Shown here piece by piece: positions 40,201 through 53,015 of a DNA stretch of 64,000 nucleotides (positions are counted from its first letter, which is position 1; each line of letters begins with the position of its first letter). Source of the DNA: Campylorhamphus procurvoides (lineage: Eukaryota; Chordata; Aves; Passeriformes; Dendrocolaptidae); contig WBMV01000462.1 of assembly GCA_013396655.1 (NCBI GenBank), forward strand, positions 172,569 through 236,568, in the 5' to 3' direction. The notes under the pieces are model-generated. The model had not been told where the DNA came from, did not search any database, and saw only the letters and a list, made by a program, of their open reading frames with translations. The translations under genes and the position numbers were made by a program.

Positions 40201-42429
40201 AGCTGACTTTTTTCTTCCTGCTTCTTTTCTTTTGGCGAACGCTGGAGCCAGAGCGTGCCCCAGCAGGTCATGCCAGGACTCAGAGGAGAGGTGCTCCCCA
40301 GGCAGGGCTCCTCCTGGGGTGGAAACTCCAGGTTCCAGCCATGTCCTGAAGCTATTTCTGCTCTTGGACATAGATCCCAAGACATACAACTTTCCTCGGG
40401 GCTCTGGGGGCCAGGCACCCTCCTCAGCCATAGGATCCTGCCCAGGCAAAGCCCAGCCCTGGCTCCACACTGAGCAAACAAGAACTAAACATTATTGGTG
40501 ACCTTGGTTGTCAAATTCCCCAAGATTACTTGATTTAAGAGGCATTCTTGAAATATTTCAGTCCTGTTTGTCAGTTGCAAAATGTGCTTTCTGCAAGGAC
40601 ACACACACACAAACACACTCAAACCCACGGGCACAGATGTGCAACACACACACATGTGCACCAAGTGAGTATCTGGCAGAGACAGGACTCTGCCGAGTTT
40701 TTTTTGGATCCAGAAATGTTTCTGGGTCCCATTTGCTAGAGGTGAGAGGATGCAGAGACAGACAGGCACTGCTGAGGGGGTGATAACATCTGTGCAATTA
40801 GTGATGCTGCTGCTGGGGATTTGCCATCGCGGGTTTCGTGCAATTTTCGCTTTTGGCTTCTTCCAGGGAAGTGATACCAGCCAAGAGGCAGCTGAGCAAG
40901 GAGGCAGTCGGGACAGATGAGTGTGGATGGAGAGAGCTGTGTGACAACCCACCAGAGGAGAAGGCAGCCCCAGTGTTGCTTCTCACACTGTCTGTGCCTC
41001 ATGGACCTGATCTCGTGCCAGCAAAGACGATGCTGTTTCCTGTGTACAAGAGGAGTGGGCCATCAGTCAGCAGAGATCCCCTGGGAATACAGAGCTGATT
41101 TCAGTCCTGGGGAAGGCAACATGTATATTCCATCAGACCCCAAACCAGACTGTGCTGGGGAGCATGAGCCATCGTGGGGTTCAGTGACCCTGGGGTTACC
41201 CAGGCACAGGCTCTACCCCAGCCATTCCCATCCCCTGGAGATGAGATGCTTGCAGCAGCCTGCCAGAGGGACCATGGAACCTTTTCCAGAGCCCCAGCCC
41301 AGCAGCCCTGGCCCTGGGCACGTCCCACTGCCAGCAACGTGCTGGGGAGGGAGGGATGCTCTGCTTCTCATCCCTGCTTCCTGCAGGCAAAAATAGCCAT
41401 GGGCCCTGGGTTCCTGTGTATCTTGTGTATTTATAGTGTGAAAGGCCCCATAATGTGCTGCCCTTCTGGCTCTCACCTGCATTTCAGGGAGGAAATATCG
41501 TCTCCCTCCCATGTGTTTGTGTGTGTCTTTCACACCAGAGAGGCCCCAGCACTTCCCATGGGCACAACACAAACCAGGCCCCATCAGCAGGACCTACGTG
41601 ACTGTGTCCACCCCATGGGGGTGTCCATCCCTGCATGGGATGCCGGGTGGGATTCCCCATGGCCACAACAGATGTGGGAGACATGGAGGTTGCCTGGTGC
41701 TGCCCTCCAACACCTGCCTTTGCACAGCGAGGGCAAAATCTGTGGGATGGATGGCAAGATGCTTTTGAGAAACAAAAAGAAGGAAGCCCCCAAACCATCT
41801 CCCATCTCTGTGCTGCCCAAGGGGGGGTCACAAGAACCATCCATGAGGTGGGAGATGCCTCCTGGCTTTGCTTGCCTGCCCGGGGGCCCGGCAGTGCTGG
41901 CGAGGGCAGGGCTGGCACAAATCACCACCCACAGCAGTGACAGGAGCTTATTTTTCTAAGCCTATCACCAAAGAAGCTAAATATACTTTTTCCATTCAAT
42001 TCCCCAAAGCAGTGATAGCCTGGAGCCTAAAAATAAATCCCTTTGGATTGTGCCTAGGCCAGAATTAGACTGCCTCCAGGCCAAGCCCTGTTCAGCTTCA
42101 TGCCAACCTGACCCCCCCCTCTCCCTCTGGGCTCCCAGTGGCACAGGACATGGTGCCCCCAGATACCCCCACCTTCTCCAGCTCCAGTCCCAGAGGGGTG
42201 ATGTGGTGGCACACGCCAAGGAGCAGTGGTGAGCAGAAGAGTCCCAGGAGCTGGTGCTTTTTGCCAGACTTATCCACTGGAAAACCTCATGTTTTGAAAG
42301 GCTTTCCCCCTCCAAGGGTATGTCAGGTGTTGGCCCAAAACCCAGTGTGTCCCCTGGCATTGCCATTCCTGATGCTCCACCAGCTTCCCACCCCAGCTTC
42401 TGTCTCAGCATTGGCTGCCCAGCGCTCAT

Positions 42430-42475
42430 AGCCCCACTTTCAGCCCCTCTCCAGCCCCACTTTCAGCCCCTCTCC
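42430..42475. repeat. Perfect 23-bp tandem duplication
   Basis: Two identical copies of AGCCCCACTTTCAGCCCCTC (plus TCC), 42430-42452 and 42453-42475. A third copy starts but diverges after a few bases. Confidence 0.93.
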
Positions 42476-43936
42476 AACCCCACAGATTTTTCCTGTACCC
42501 ACTGCAAAGTGGGGTCTGACCACTGCTCCTCCATCTGATGAGTGCCCACCTCAGAGGGCTCTGGAGGCACAAGGGGCCAGATGCAGCCAGACCCAGCTCG
42601 TCCTTCCCTCTGCTGTGTAAGCCATAACCACTCTTACATCTCAGTGAAATAACACATTTGAAAGAAACAGGGGGGAAAAAAAATACCCTAAACCCTGTAA
42701 AACTGAAATTGTAGTTCTCCCGGGATGCAGCGTCTGAAATATTCCCACAACCTTTGCATAATGCATTGCTCATGTCAGACCTCGGGAGACAGAAATTAAT
42801 AGCTAACAGCAAGCAGGCATGGCACACACGTGGGCTTTCCTTCTCTCCCTGCTCCCAGGGGCTCCACGCTCGGGGGAGACTTTTCCTTTACATTCAACTC
42901 AAATAATTCTCGTTTAAAGACACGAAAAGCAAAAAAAAAAAGAAGACTGTAGAGGACTCACAGAGAATTTGTGCCAAACAGGAAATATTCAATAAATGTT
43001 TATCCTCTCGCACAATGGTGGGGTTTCAAAAGTTTTCTGTGGATGTGGTTTAAGGCTGGAGGGATAGGGGGGAACTTTCCTCCCCCTCCAGGCTCTGAAT
43101 GAGTGAGAGATGAGTTTGGGCTCTGCCTGTGGCACTGAACTCGCAGTCCGGGCAGCTGCTCCTGCTGATAGAGGTGTGATCTGGATTGTGCTGCCCCTCT
43201 AAAGGCATCCAGGGCAGGAATTAAGCGACTTAACTCCTGGGACAGGGGCTGGATTTCACTGTCAGCCAGGACACTGCCCTGCTGGGATGCTCCATGCTTC
43301 ATTTTCCCTGCCACCCCTTCATTCCCAGGCGCACCCCACAAAAACAGGACCATGCTAACCATCCCCTTTGCAAATCCGCTCCTTCCCTCTGCTTTCCTGG
43401 TCCCGGCAGCTTTTTCCCAAACCTTCCTCCCCTCCCCCCCAAAAATGTGAAAAAATAGCTCCATCTGGATGCTGTTTCCACCCAGGCACAGGCCCCGGGG
43501 CCGGGAGCCAAGAGAGCAGCGCCTGTGAACGGCAGACGTGGGAGCGGGAGAGGATGTGATGGGGAAGCTGTGAGAAAAGCCTGAGGTCGGCAAACCTTCG
43601 GCTCACCGTGGGAGCTTCTCCCTTGCAGGAGAAGACTTGGCAGCCAAGGATGAGGGGCAATGCAAGCCCCTGAGCTGAGGGATGGTGGTCGTCTAGGCAT
43701 GGATGTATAGAGGGATGGAGGGATGGGCTCTGTGCTGAGCCAGTGCCACATCAGGGCCCCATTTCCCTCCTGCTCCAGAGCGGGACATCCCATGGGATCA
43801 TGGCAGTGGCAGCTTTGGGCTGTCAGTGTGGAGCAGCCCCAGGGATGTTGCACCACTCCTCCAGCAGCAGTTCCATCCCATCTCCTGACATTGCTCCAGA
43901 CTCCCCAGCCCCGGCCATGGGAGGGGACGGGCTGCC

Positions 43937-43964
43937 TTCCCACACTTCCCACACCAGCACGTGT
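43937..43964. promoter_or_regulatory. Tandem RBPJ-type sites with adjacent CACGTG E-box
   Basis: TTCCCACA (reverse complement TGTGGGAA) occurs at 43937-43944 and 43946-43953 in the same direction. A CACGTG E-box follows at 43959-43963/4. RBPJ recognises (C/T)GTGGGAA and HES/HEY or MYC-family factors bind CACGTG. Chance occurrence is possible; occupancy is not shown. Confidence 0.4.
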
Positions 43965-46900
43965 TATTTATGACCCCCTGGTTTTCAAATTATACATAAA
44001 TTAGTGGAGGCAGAGGGAAGGGGGGGTTCCACCTCATGGTGACCACTGCAGGAGGAGCAACATCGCTTGGAGAGGGGGGACAGTCACAGCCGGCGCTGGA
44101 GGAGTTAAGCTGACGGCGTGGGGAAGCCACCTCCATCCTCCAAAATACAATCGACCAGGAAATAAACAGGAGCATGTGTTTGTTTCAGTGCACAAGTGAA
44201 AAATAAAAGGATTTCCTGCAGGCCAGGGCGCCCGGGGTCCCACAGCCCGGCCGCAGAGCCGCCCCGTGCCCATTGTTCACCCCAGCCCTGCCGTGGGGGA
44301 CATTGTTCCCTCAAAATGTCCCATCAGATAAAGGAGCAGCAAATGGCTCCCTGGGCTCTGCTGGGGATGGCCACCAGCACCAGAGAGAGAAAGCCCATGG
44401 GGTTTATCCAGACTTTGGGGGTCCCAAGTGCAGCATCCAACCCAGGTCCTGCTGGCATTGAGGGGATCCCATCCTGCCTTCCACCCCAGGGTTGGGATGA
44501 GGGGAAGGCATTGACACCCCAGGATGTCTGTGAGTGAGTCCCCCCAGCCCCAAATGTGGCTGGGGCCAGACCAGATCTGAGGGTCCAGCCAGTTCAGGGG
44601 TGCACAGCACACAGGGGCCTCACACCCTCTCAAAGAGGGTTTCTCTCTTCCTCTTTTAATCAGCCAAATCTCACTGAAGCAGTAAAACCTCACGTTTCCT
44701 AATGTTCAATGATATTTGCTGACTGCAGTGTCACAACAACCATACCGGATGAGTGGAAAAAAAAAAAGAGAAATGTTAGAAAAATAACCCAGCGAGGAGA
44801 CACGTGGGAGTGCTGAGCCCTGACGGCCACAGGGCTCCCCACTGGCAAAAACCCCTTGCTGAGACTGATCCTCCTGGAAAGCAGCAGAGAGTCAAAGGGG
44901 AACCTTCCTGCAGCCTCTGGCCAGTCCCACTGCCCAGTTCTGGGGCTTTGCAGGGCTGCTGCTGGTGCTGCTGGTGGTGGGGATACTGGTGGTGGTTGCA
45001 GAGGGCTGCACACCTGGGTGTGAAGTTCTCAGCAGGGCTGCCTACGCTTTCACTGCGGGCCTGATTGAGGTATAAAAAGCATCTGAAAACAAGGGAGATT
45101 TTGCATTTGAAGTCATTCCCCACCTGCTGTCCCTGAACGGGGTGAAAGCACGGTCAGGGACCCACCCGGGGCTCCCTAGGAAGTCCCCATGCCTGGGTAG
45201 GAGGCATCTCAGCATGAAAATAAAATATTAAAAATAAAAATGAAAGTAACACGGAGATAATCATGTTGAGAGCCTGGCCATGCTGTTTGAGCAGGGGTCT
45301 GGGCTGGCATGATGGGTCTGAGCTCCTCTACACTTGCCTTGCAAAATTCAAGTGGGCTGGACTCGTTTTCTGGGTGCCCAAATAGTCTCTCTCCACCTCC
45401 TCTGGCTGGACACGTTGGACAGAAATTTGGGCTCACGGTACTGTGTTGGAGCAGTTTCTCATTATCCAACACCCAGCGTGCTCTGCCGAAATGCTGCTGG
45501 TGGTGGAGCCACCCCTTGGAGGTGGCAGAACTGCTGTGGACCTTGCCGAGCTGCAGTCCCTGGTCACATTGTGCTCTCCAGTCATGGTTCTGGTGTCGGG
45601 ACTGAAGGTCCCCGAGGGATGCAGGAGGCAGGATTGCTGTGGCAGCTGCGGCGGCTCCGGTGACTCTCCGGGAGCTGCCGGCTCTGAGAGTTTCCTGTGA
45701 TTTGGCCCTTGGTGAATAAATAACCACACACAGAAGCGAAGGCAGCGAAGGATCTTGGGCAGAGTAAATATAGTTCATAACTCCCCTTTTTTTTTCGCCT
45801 TCGGTCTGATCCCAAGCCCTGTCCGTTTGTAGTCTTGCCTTTGTTTTGGGGTTTTTTTTCTGCTCTGTTTTTTTAACCAGCATTTGATGGCAACTTCCCA
45901 ACGACACGTTCAGGCTGCTGAAAGCGCCTCATTTTGCTGTGGCCGGGGCAGCAGCTTTCATTGATGGTTCGAATCACCAGGCAGCCTCTGGGTTGGAAAG
46001 AGACAACAATACTACAGCACTCGGAGGTTTTACAGAACAAAACTTGCCAAAAAGGGATAAAAAAAAATGGTGAGGTTTTCTTTTTTTTTTCTTTTTGCTT
46101 TTCACAACTGTAAACTAAAACCACTCTGGATCAGAATTTCATCTGGCCTGATTGGAGCACGGCTATGTGGCCAAGTTGAGCAGCTCTGGCAACCATCTGC
46201 TTAGGTATCATTCTGCCCTTGGTTGCCACAGGCCCCTCTGGTTTCCACCCCACCAAACCAAGCACCAAACCCGGTGCCTGGTTAACCATCCCTCAGCTGG
46301 TGTTTTGGGGGTGTTTTCCTGGCAAATGCACCTAATTGCCATGTTGGAGCTGATGGGGCAGCACACGCTGAGCTCTTCCCAGCACTACAGGCTGCAAACT
46401 GCGGTGTCTGGATTTGGCTGATTCATTTTCAGGCATTTTCGCCTCCCCACAGCTCTTCCGGGGGTGTTTGTTGGTTTTCCTCATCAGCAAAACTTCTCTA
46501 AAGTTGTTGTCAGGTGATGGGACACCCTGACCTTTCCTGGTGCTCCTGCCCTGATGTTGCCTCCTCTGAGCAGCGTGTCCTGGGGATGCCGGCGGATTTT
46601 TGGGGATGACGGGGTGTACAGATCTGAGCACAGTTCTGGCATGAGGATTTGGTCTCCTCTGGCTCAGGGGTGTCCCAGGGGGTAACCACATGGATGTGGA
46701 TGCTGAGGCATCAGGAAGACAGAGTGGGGGGTGGCCATCCCAGCTGCTCTTCACAGGCAGGCGAGAGATTTCACACCCACTGGCAAATCGGGGCCTCCAG
46801 GGGGGAATAAAAAGACCCAAGTGGTGTTCCCTGTGGGAATGCTCAACCTAGGAGCTGGAACAGCCCCGCTCCCCTCTTGATCCAGCCCCTTCTCCCCATG

Positions 46901-48359
46901 GGACCCCATCCCAGGGGTGGGAATGTGCCATTCCCAGGTCTGCTAGCACAGACAGGTGGGGAACAGCCCCACTGTGCCTGGAGCAGCTGATCCCAGGAGG
47001 AACTGAAACCTGCTCCATGTAGGCAGGGAAACACTCCAGTCGGGGCAGCACAGCCGCCACCAGCCTGCCTGTCCCTTGTCCTTCCCACAGCTGGTTCCTA
47101 GAAAACCAGCTCCCAGACAGTCCCAGAAATTGGATTTTGCCCAGTGCAGCTTTGCAAACAAACCCAGGAATGATAATAGGGAAGCAGCCAGCCCTGCTTT
47201 GGTGTCATTTTGCTTTATTATTCTTGCACATTTCAGCTTCCCACCACAGCCCAGACGTGGCTGTGTCACCCATGGCCCCTCTGACTGCAGGGTGCCCACT
47301 GCAGAGGCGCACCAAGAGGTGGGTCAGGTGCTGGTGAGGTTGAGCCTCTGTTCCTGCCCTCCCAAGAGCCATCTTTTCCCTGGCTGTATCCCATGGGGCT
47401 GGGACAGATCCACTAACCCAGAAGTCCAGCAGCCCATCACCAGGGCCTCAAGCCTGCTGGTGCCATCCCACCCGGGTGATGTGCACCACCTGCCAGGTGA
47501 GGAAATACCTAAAGACAAGGGACATGGTAGGGAAAGGGAACAGTGGCTCCAGCTGTGCCCTAACACATCACACAGATAGCAGAAGAAATCTCTTGGGACA
47601 AACTTGCAGGAGTGGGGGGAGAGGAAGCGAGGGGCATCCCCATGGGAAAACACATACATGTTTGGGCAGAGAGAACAGAGGTGCTCATTACTCATGAAAA
47701 AAAAAACCCACAGAAGTTCTTTTCAGGCATCAGCTTCCAGTAACAAAGCCAGATTGATGGAAAAAAGTGCTTTTATTTTTCATTCGCCAACGGAGAAGCT
47801 AAAAAAAGGATGCAAAGAATAACTGGGGGAATGTAAAGAGTCAGCTGAGGGAGCTGGGTCCCAGGGGCGCTCAGACAATGCCTCCTGCCCTCAGGCTTTT
47901 AATTATTGTGCTCAGGAAATCAAACAAGTGTGCTATTATTTATTCGGAGAAGGCATCAGTTTCTGTGTGTTTTACATGAGCATGGAGGGATGATTTCTTA
48001 GTGCAAAGGAGGCACCGGCCAAACTGCTCTTGGGTTGGCACTGGGCGGGGGTTGATGGGAGTGGAGCTGTGGCCCCACCAGTGTCCCCAGGCAGGCAGCA
48101 CTGACTGTTTTGGGGTGCTGAGAGGGTGAGCAGAGTCACAGCTTAGCCCCGGTGCAGCCCCAGTCCCAGAGATTCAGTCACTGCTGGTGGTTGGCCATGG
48201 ACTGCTGGGACTGAGCAGGGGCCAGGAGGATGGTCCCTGTCCCACCTCCACATCCAAGTGCCCAGTGGAGTGTCCTCCCCTCTCCATCCCCTCCTGCTCC
48301 CCATCCTCCCTTCCTCCACACTCCCCCTCCTCTCGCCCCGCTGAGCCCCGAAAGGAGCC

Positions 48360-48600
48360 CTTGGTATGTTGTGTGAGTTGCAGCTCAAGTGAGTTTTATT
48401 CAGCTCCACTAACCTTGGCAGACAGACCCCAGGGAAAGGGACAAAAGGACAATTGTTTGCAGCAATTTTGCCCTCAATTGGTTTCCCCATCAGCTTGCAG
48501 AGCGGCACAGCCAGCGAGGCACTGCCTGACTAACAACATTAAATTCAACTCGCGCTGCTGCGAGAAGGCGGAGGGGGGGGTGGCGGAGGAAATTAAACTT
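48360..48600. promoter_or_regulatory. AT-rich element directly beside a distal CpG island
   Basis: Non-repetitive sequence containing GGACAATTGTTTGCAGCAAT, CCTCAATTGGTTTCCCC and CTAACAACATTAAATTC. ACAATTGT is an inverted pair of SOX-type halves. It adjoins the CpG island that starts near 48590 and may be part of the same regulatory unit. Confidence 0.4.
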
Positions 48601-49160
48601 TTGGGGCGCGCTCCTTGCCTTTCCACGCACAAAACCCGGCGTGGCAGTGAGAAAAAGCGGGCGAGCCGAGCCATCCCAGCAGCCCTGCTCTGTGGGACGG
48701 CAGCTGGGGTGCTGGTGCCTCCATCCCCGGCCCCACCGCTGCGCCCAGCTGTGCCGCATTCTCCCCGCTCCCGGCCGGAGCGCACTCCCTTCCCCGGGGC
48801 CGGCTGCCCGCACGCCGGCGTGGCCACGGGGAGCCGAGCTGCTCACGCTCCAGCTGGAGCCATCCCAGCACCGGGGCAGCGAGCCGGGAGCTGCTCGTGC
48901 CTCCGCGGCCGCCGCTTCTGCCGCTCCCCATCCCCGCATCCCCGTCCCTCGGCGGGCTGGAGGATGCGGGGCTTGCTGCGGGAGCCCCGAACGGAGGGCG
49001 CCGGCGCTCCCGAGTGTCACTGACGTGAGGTCAAACCTGGCAGAGACCCTTCCCAGGCTCCGGGGAGTCTTTCCAAAGTCTTGGCTATGGAGAGGCCGTC
49101 GGGGTAATTCAAGCTGCCTTCCTGCACGCCCCCGGCTCGCCGCCGGCCCCCCCGGAGCCT
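48590..49160. promoter_or_regulatory. Distal CpG island, possible unannotated promoter
   Basis: CpG-dense for about 570 bases (GGGGCGCGCTCCTTGCCTTT, CCGCTCCCGGCCGGAGCGCA, CCTCCGCGGCCGCCGCTTCT), 18 kb upstream of NOTCH1. On the plus strand a donor-like CTGAC|GTGAGG occurs near 49023. Both strands have long open frames, but that is expected at this GC content and no protein family is recognised. It could be a non-coding RNA promoter or a distal NOTCH1 element. Confidence 0.5.
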
Positions 49161-52100
49161 CCACACGGCCGCTTGAGCAACAGGCACGTCTCTGCCAAAG
49201 ATGTTTAGTGTTAACCATAAGGATCCCAGTGGAGGGAAGGTTTGAGATGTCTTTCCCTGCTCCTCATCCCCCCAATTCCAGCCTGAACCTTTTCTGTTCT
49301 CGCCTAGCCACCACCATGTTGGGCTGGGGTTTGACTCCTGAGGGTCCACATGGGAGCAGGAGCACCCACTGTGCCTCCACCATGGAGCTTTCCTGGGAGC
49401 AGCCTGGCTGTTAGGAGCAGGGAATTGCCTCCCGTGGCTAAATCAGTGCAACCCCACCCTCTGTTCTCCCACCAGAGCTGTCTGGCAGAGTTGGATCCAG
49501 AGGGACATAGGCCATGTGTGGCTGGGGAGGGCAGGAGATGTGGGTCAGCCAAGCCTGGGCACCCACCCCCCTGTTCTGGGACTGCGGGTGCTGCAAAGCC
49601 CAGTCTGAGATCCGGACTGTAACGAATGGGTTGGTTTTGGCTGGGCCCCAGCTGGAGTCCTGCCCACACCACGAAACCAGCCTCTCTGCGGAAATGTGGT
49701 GCTCAGCCCGCCTTGGGGACCTCCGGCACCAAACACCCCCTGCCCACGCACCTCTGTGGGCATCATGGGGTGCTTCTGGCAGGATGGGCAGGCCTGGCCA
49801 TGCTGTGATCAGCCCAGCCGGGATCCTTCCATTCCACCTCACGAGAGTTTCTAGTGCTCCTGATGAAGGCACAAAGACCCCACGCGTGGGTGACATGTCC
49901 ACACAGGCAGCACAGTCCCCTCTCCCTGCGCCCCGGGACATCTCTGCACATTTGAACTCCAGGAGAACGAGTTTTGGGTGGCTGCATTTAGGCGATGGGG
50001 ATATGCCCGGGCACATCCCTGCAGCGGGAGGGTGCGGGGAAGAAGCCGCCCTTTGCTGTGTCTCGGCGCCCCGGGATGGGGCGGCAGGTGGATGTGGAAG
50101 CACCTGTGGTGCATCCCAGACTCCTTGGATCCACATGTCCCTGTTCTGGGGAGGTGGGTGTTTGCAAAGCTCGCAGCCTTAGTTCCATGAGGGGAACACG
50201 GCTGCAGTGGTGGGAACTGGAGGCACTGGAGGCCAAATTCCTTTCCAGGCTCTGGCGGGTGAGAGCTGGTTGGAAGCTGAGCTGGAGGGCTGCCCAGCTC
50301 AGCAGCAGTGCCCCTTGCACAAGGCACCCCAAAATTGATCTGCTGTGCCACGGGTGGGCTTGGGGCTGGAGGTGTCTGACATCCAACACACTGAAAGGCC
50401 CGGGACATGCTCTCTGTTGTTTATCTCGTGTGTAATTAGGTAATTAACAAAGCAAATGAATTTCGGTTTCTGTCTCCAGGGCTGGATTTGGCATGGTGCT
50501 TGCCCTCGTTTCGGAGCTCTGTGAGGAGCACAGGGTGGACTAGGGTGTGCAAATGCTCCCAGCCAATCCTGGCATCCCTCCGACCCCTCCCTGCACAACA
50601 GCAGGCACAGCCCGTGGCTGGAGGTGACCCCAGGGGCTGTGGGGCAGCTCAGCATCCACTAAAAGCCTATGATTTTCCATGAAATCTTTGCTTTCTGCAC
50701 ACTGGCTGCAAGAGGGACAAGACCTTGGGACAGGGCAGTGTCTCCAGCAAGCCCAGGTGCCCCGAGCTGAGACTCGGGGGTTTCTCAGGTCATCAAGGCT
50801 TCCAGCGCAGAGTCTTTGAACTATTTGTTCCCATGCCTTGGAAAGCAGGAGCTCCTCTGGCTCTGCTACAGTGGAGTCTGCAGAAATGCATGCCTGAAAT
50901 CTTTTGCAAACTTGGCTGTGAATTCCTACACAGCAGACTTTTCACTTCCCTGCTCAGCCCCTTCCCTTGGCCTGTGCAGAGGGGAAGAGGTGGGAAGTGG
51001 AGCCTTGTACCATCCTGAACCCATCACTGATGGAAATTTTGGGGAGAGACAGGATCTCCCTTGCCAAACCACTTTGCATCAACAGCCAGCCCAGACTGCC
51101 TTTGCTGCAGGGACTGGCAAAGGGAGAGGCTGCGGAACAAAGGAGGAACTTCTCCACACATACCACACACAAATATTTGCCATAGCAGCAGGAACAAAAT
51201 AGCAAATTAGCAGCAAACGAGCTGATCCTGCGCTTGGTCCAAGTTAGCCAGGTAGGAAAGTCCCAGATTGGAACCGGGCAGGTGAAACACATCTTTGGAG
51301 CAGCTGACTCCAGGTCAATGAATTCCTCCCGGCCGCTTCCTTCCCCAACGGCTGCTCATCCTCCAGCTCCGTGCCGAGCGTGTGGTGCTCAGGGAGCAGC
51401 AGCAGGCACGGAGGGGCCGGGAGCGGGGCAGGAGCTGGCTGGGGTTGGCAGGGAAATGCCATGGAAACCCGCCGGCGTGATGCTGAGCACCGCGCGTCCT
51501 CCCGCGCTGGGGCTCGGCGAAGACAAGGGGACAATGGGGCCGGAGAGGCAGAGCTGCCTCCCCAAGCTGTCCTACTTTGCTGCTGTGCCCCATCTGTGAG
51601 CTGTCAGGCACCCGCCCCGCTTCTCCCTCCGGCTGCTTTTCCAGAGGGGCTGGAAACTGCCCTTCAAGCAGCGTGCCTGGAGCAGGGGGGGCTGCCCTGG
51701 TAAAAGTCAGCAGGGCTGGGGGGATGCTGGCGAGGGGAAGGTGTCTTTGATAAGTGTGGGTGGGTTTTCATTTGTCATCAGGCTGTGCAAACAGCAGCAC
51801 CGAGCCCAGGCAACTTCTTGGGGCCGATTATTTCTCTTTCCTTTTTTTTTTATTTAAATTTTTAAGCATGGACAGGCAGCCACATGCAGCTGGCCAGGTG
51901 GATGCCAACCCAAGAGGAAAACCCGTGAAGGAAAAGGCACATCCACCAGAACCCCGCTAGCCCCCAGCCCTCAACAGCTGACAGGGATTGCCACTGTTTT
52001 TCACATGGGCACAGGGATCCACTGACCCAGTGGGGTTTCTCCTACCACCACCCCCACCATCTGGAGGTGTGGGGTGCTCCCCCGAGCAGGAGGAGGGAGT

Positions 52101-52699
52101 GGGTGCTGGGGGAGGCTTGCACGCCCTGGCAGGAGCTGTGCGGGGTGCAGGAGCACACCCAAATCAAAGGCAGAATTTAATTAAGATTTCCGACGGGGTG
52201 AGATAGTGAAATGAGCAGATCTGGGCTCTCACTAAGAGAGACGGGGCGACTCCCTCGGTCTGCATCAGCATGCCAGGCAGCATTTGCATCCCTAAACAGA
52301 GTGGTTTTTAATTGATATTGTGCTGGGATAACACCAGGAAGGGAAAGCATACAGCCCTTTTCATGTCTGGGCCCAAGCTCTCCTGCAGAGCCTGAGGCCC
52401 CTGGGTGCTGCTGGGGTCAGGGTGCTGGGTGGGCAGGATGTGATCCCACAGGGATGGAGCGGGGCTTTGCTGTGCTTCTCTCTCTGCACACCCAGCACTG
52501 GGCATGGCACACAGGGAGGACGTGAGGAGGTCACAGCAAGTTTCTGAAGCACTTTGGGGTAAACCCGAGCTCGGGAGCAAGTCCCACAAACAGTTCATTC
52601 CTTGCACACTCACTGTCTTCCTTGGGCACTGGCAAACCATTTGCCCTTGCACTTGGCCTCTTCCCCAAAATGCCTGTGTGTCCCCTTCCCCAGGCATCT
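49161..52699. other. Upstream intergenic stretch, no gene recognised
   Basis: GC-rich with short AT-rich patches near 50420-50470, 51830-51870 and 52170-52320. No CR1, coding similarity or RNA gene was recognised. Confidence 0.6.
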
Positions 52700-53015
52700 G
52701 CAAGGGGGATCCCACAGAGCCGTGCGCTCCGGAGAGACTCCACGAGCATCAGCGCGGTGCCAGCGGGCAGGAGGGGGAGAGGCGGCACGGACACGCTCGC
52801 GGGGGAAAAACCGTTTGAGGAAACGACGCCAAATAAATCAGGCGGATTCATTCAGATCCGATTCTGCCCGGAGAAAGGGGCGCCTTTGTGGGGAGCGAGG
52901 CGGCCGAGCCAGCCGTCCACCTGCCCCGCAGCCCGCGCCGACGGCCCCGGCGCCAGCGGCAGCAGCTGGCCCGGCTGCCCGCCCCGACGGCTGCCAAGGC
53001 TGCCAGCGCGGCCCT
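52700..53015. promoter_or_regulatory. Second distal CpG island
   Basis: CpG-dense sequence (CCGTGCGCTCCGGAGAGACT, GCCCGCGCCGACGGCCCCGG) interrupted by a short AT-rich block, CGCCAAATAAATCAGGCGGA, at 52828-52847. No start codon context or domain is convincing. Could be a promoter of an unannotated transcript or a CpG-rich enhancer. Confidence 0.45.

Larger units (their letters stand above)
40201..48359. other. Upstream intergenic stretch, no gene recognised
   Basis: No recognisable coding exon, RNA gene or CR1. It includes a CA-rich run (40598-40660), a 23-bp duplication (42430-42475), an AT-rich patch (42600-43020), a tandem RBPJ-type site pair (43937-43953) and another AT-rich patch (47740-47980). 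Open frames such as 41174-41959 look like chance. Confidence 0.6.

Noticed and set aside
40598..40660. CA-rich run as Z-DNA or recombination signal
   Set aside because: The run is short and interrupted; it is an ordinary imperfect microsatellite.
41174..41959. 261-residue plus-strand open frame
   Set aside because: No recognisable domain, composition like its surroundings, no promoter or splice context.
48187..49218. Open frames of 278 (plus), 257 (plus) and 242 (minus) residues over the distal CpG island
   Set aside because: All frames are open because the island is poor in A and T. None shows a conserved domain or credible start context, so I kept only the CpG island.
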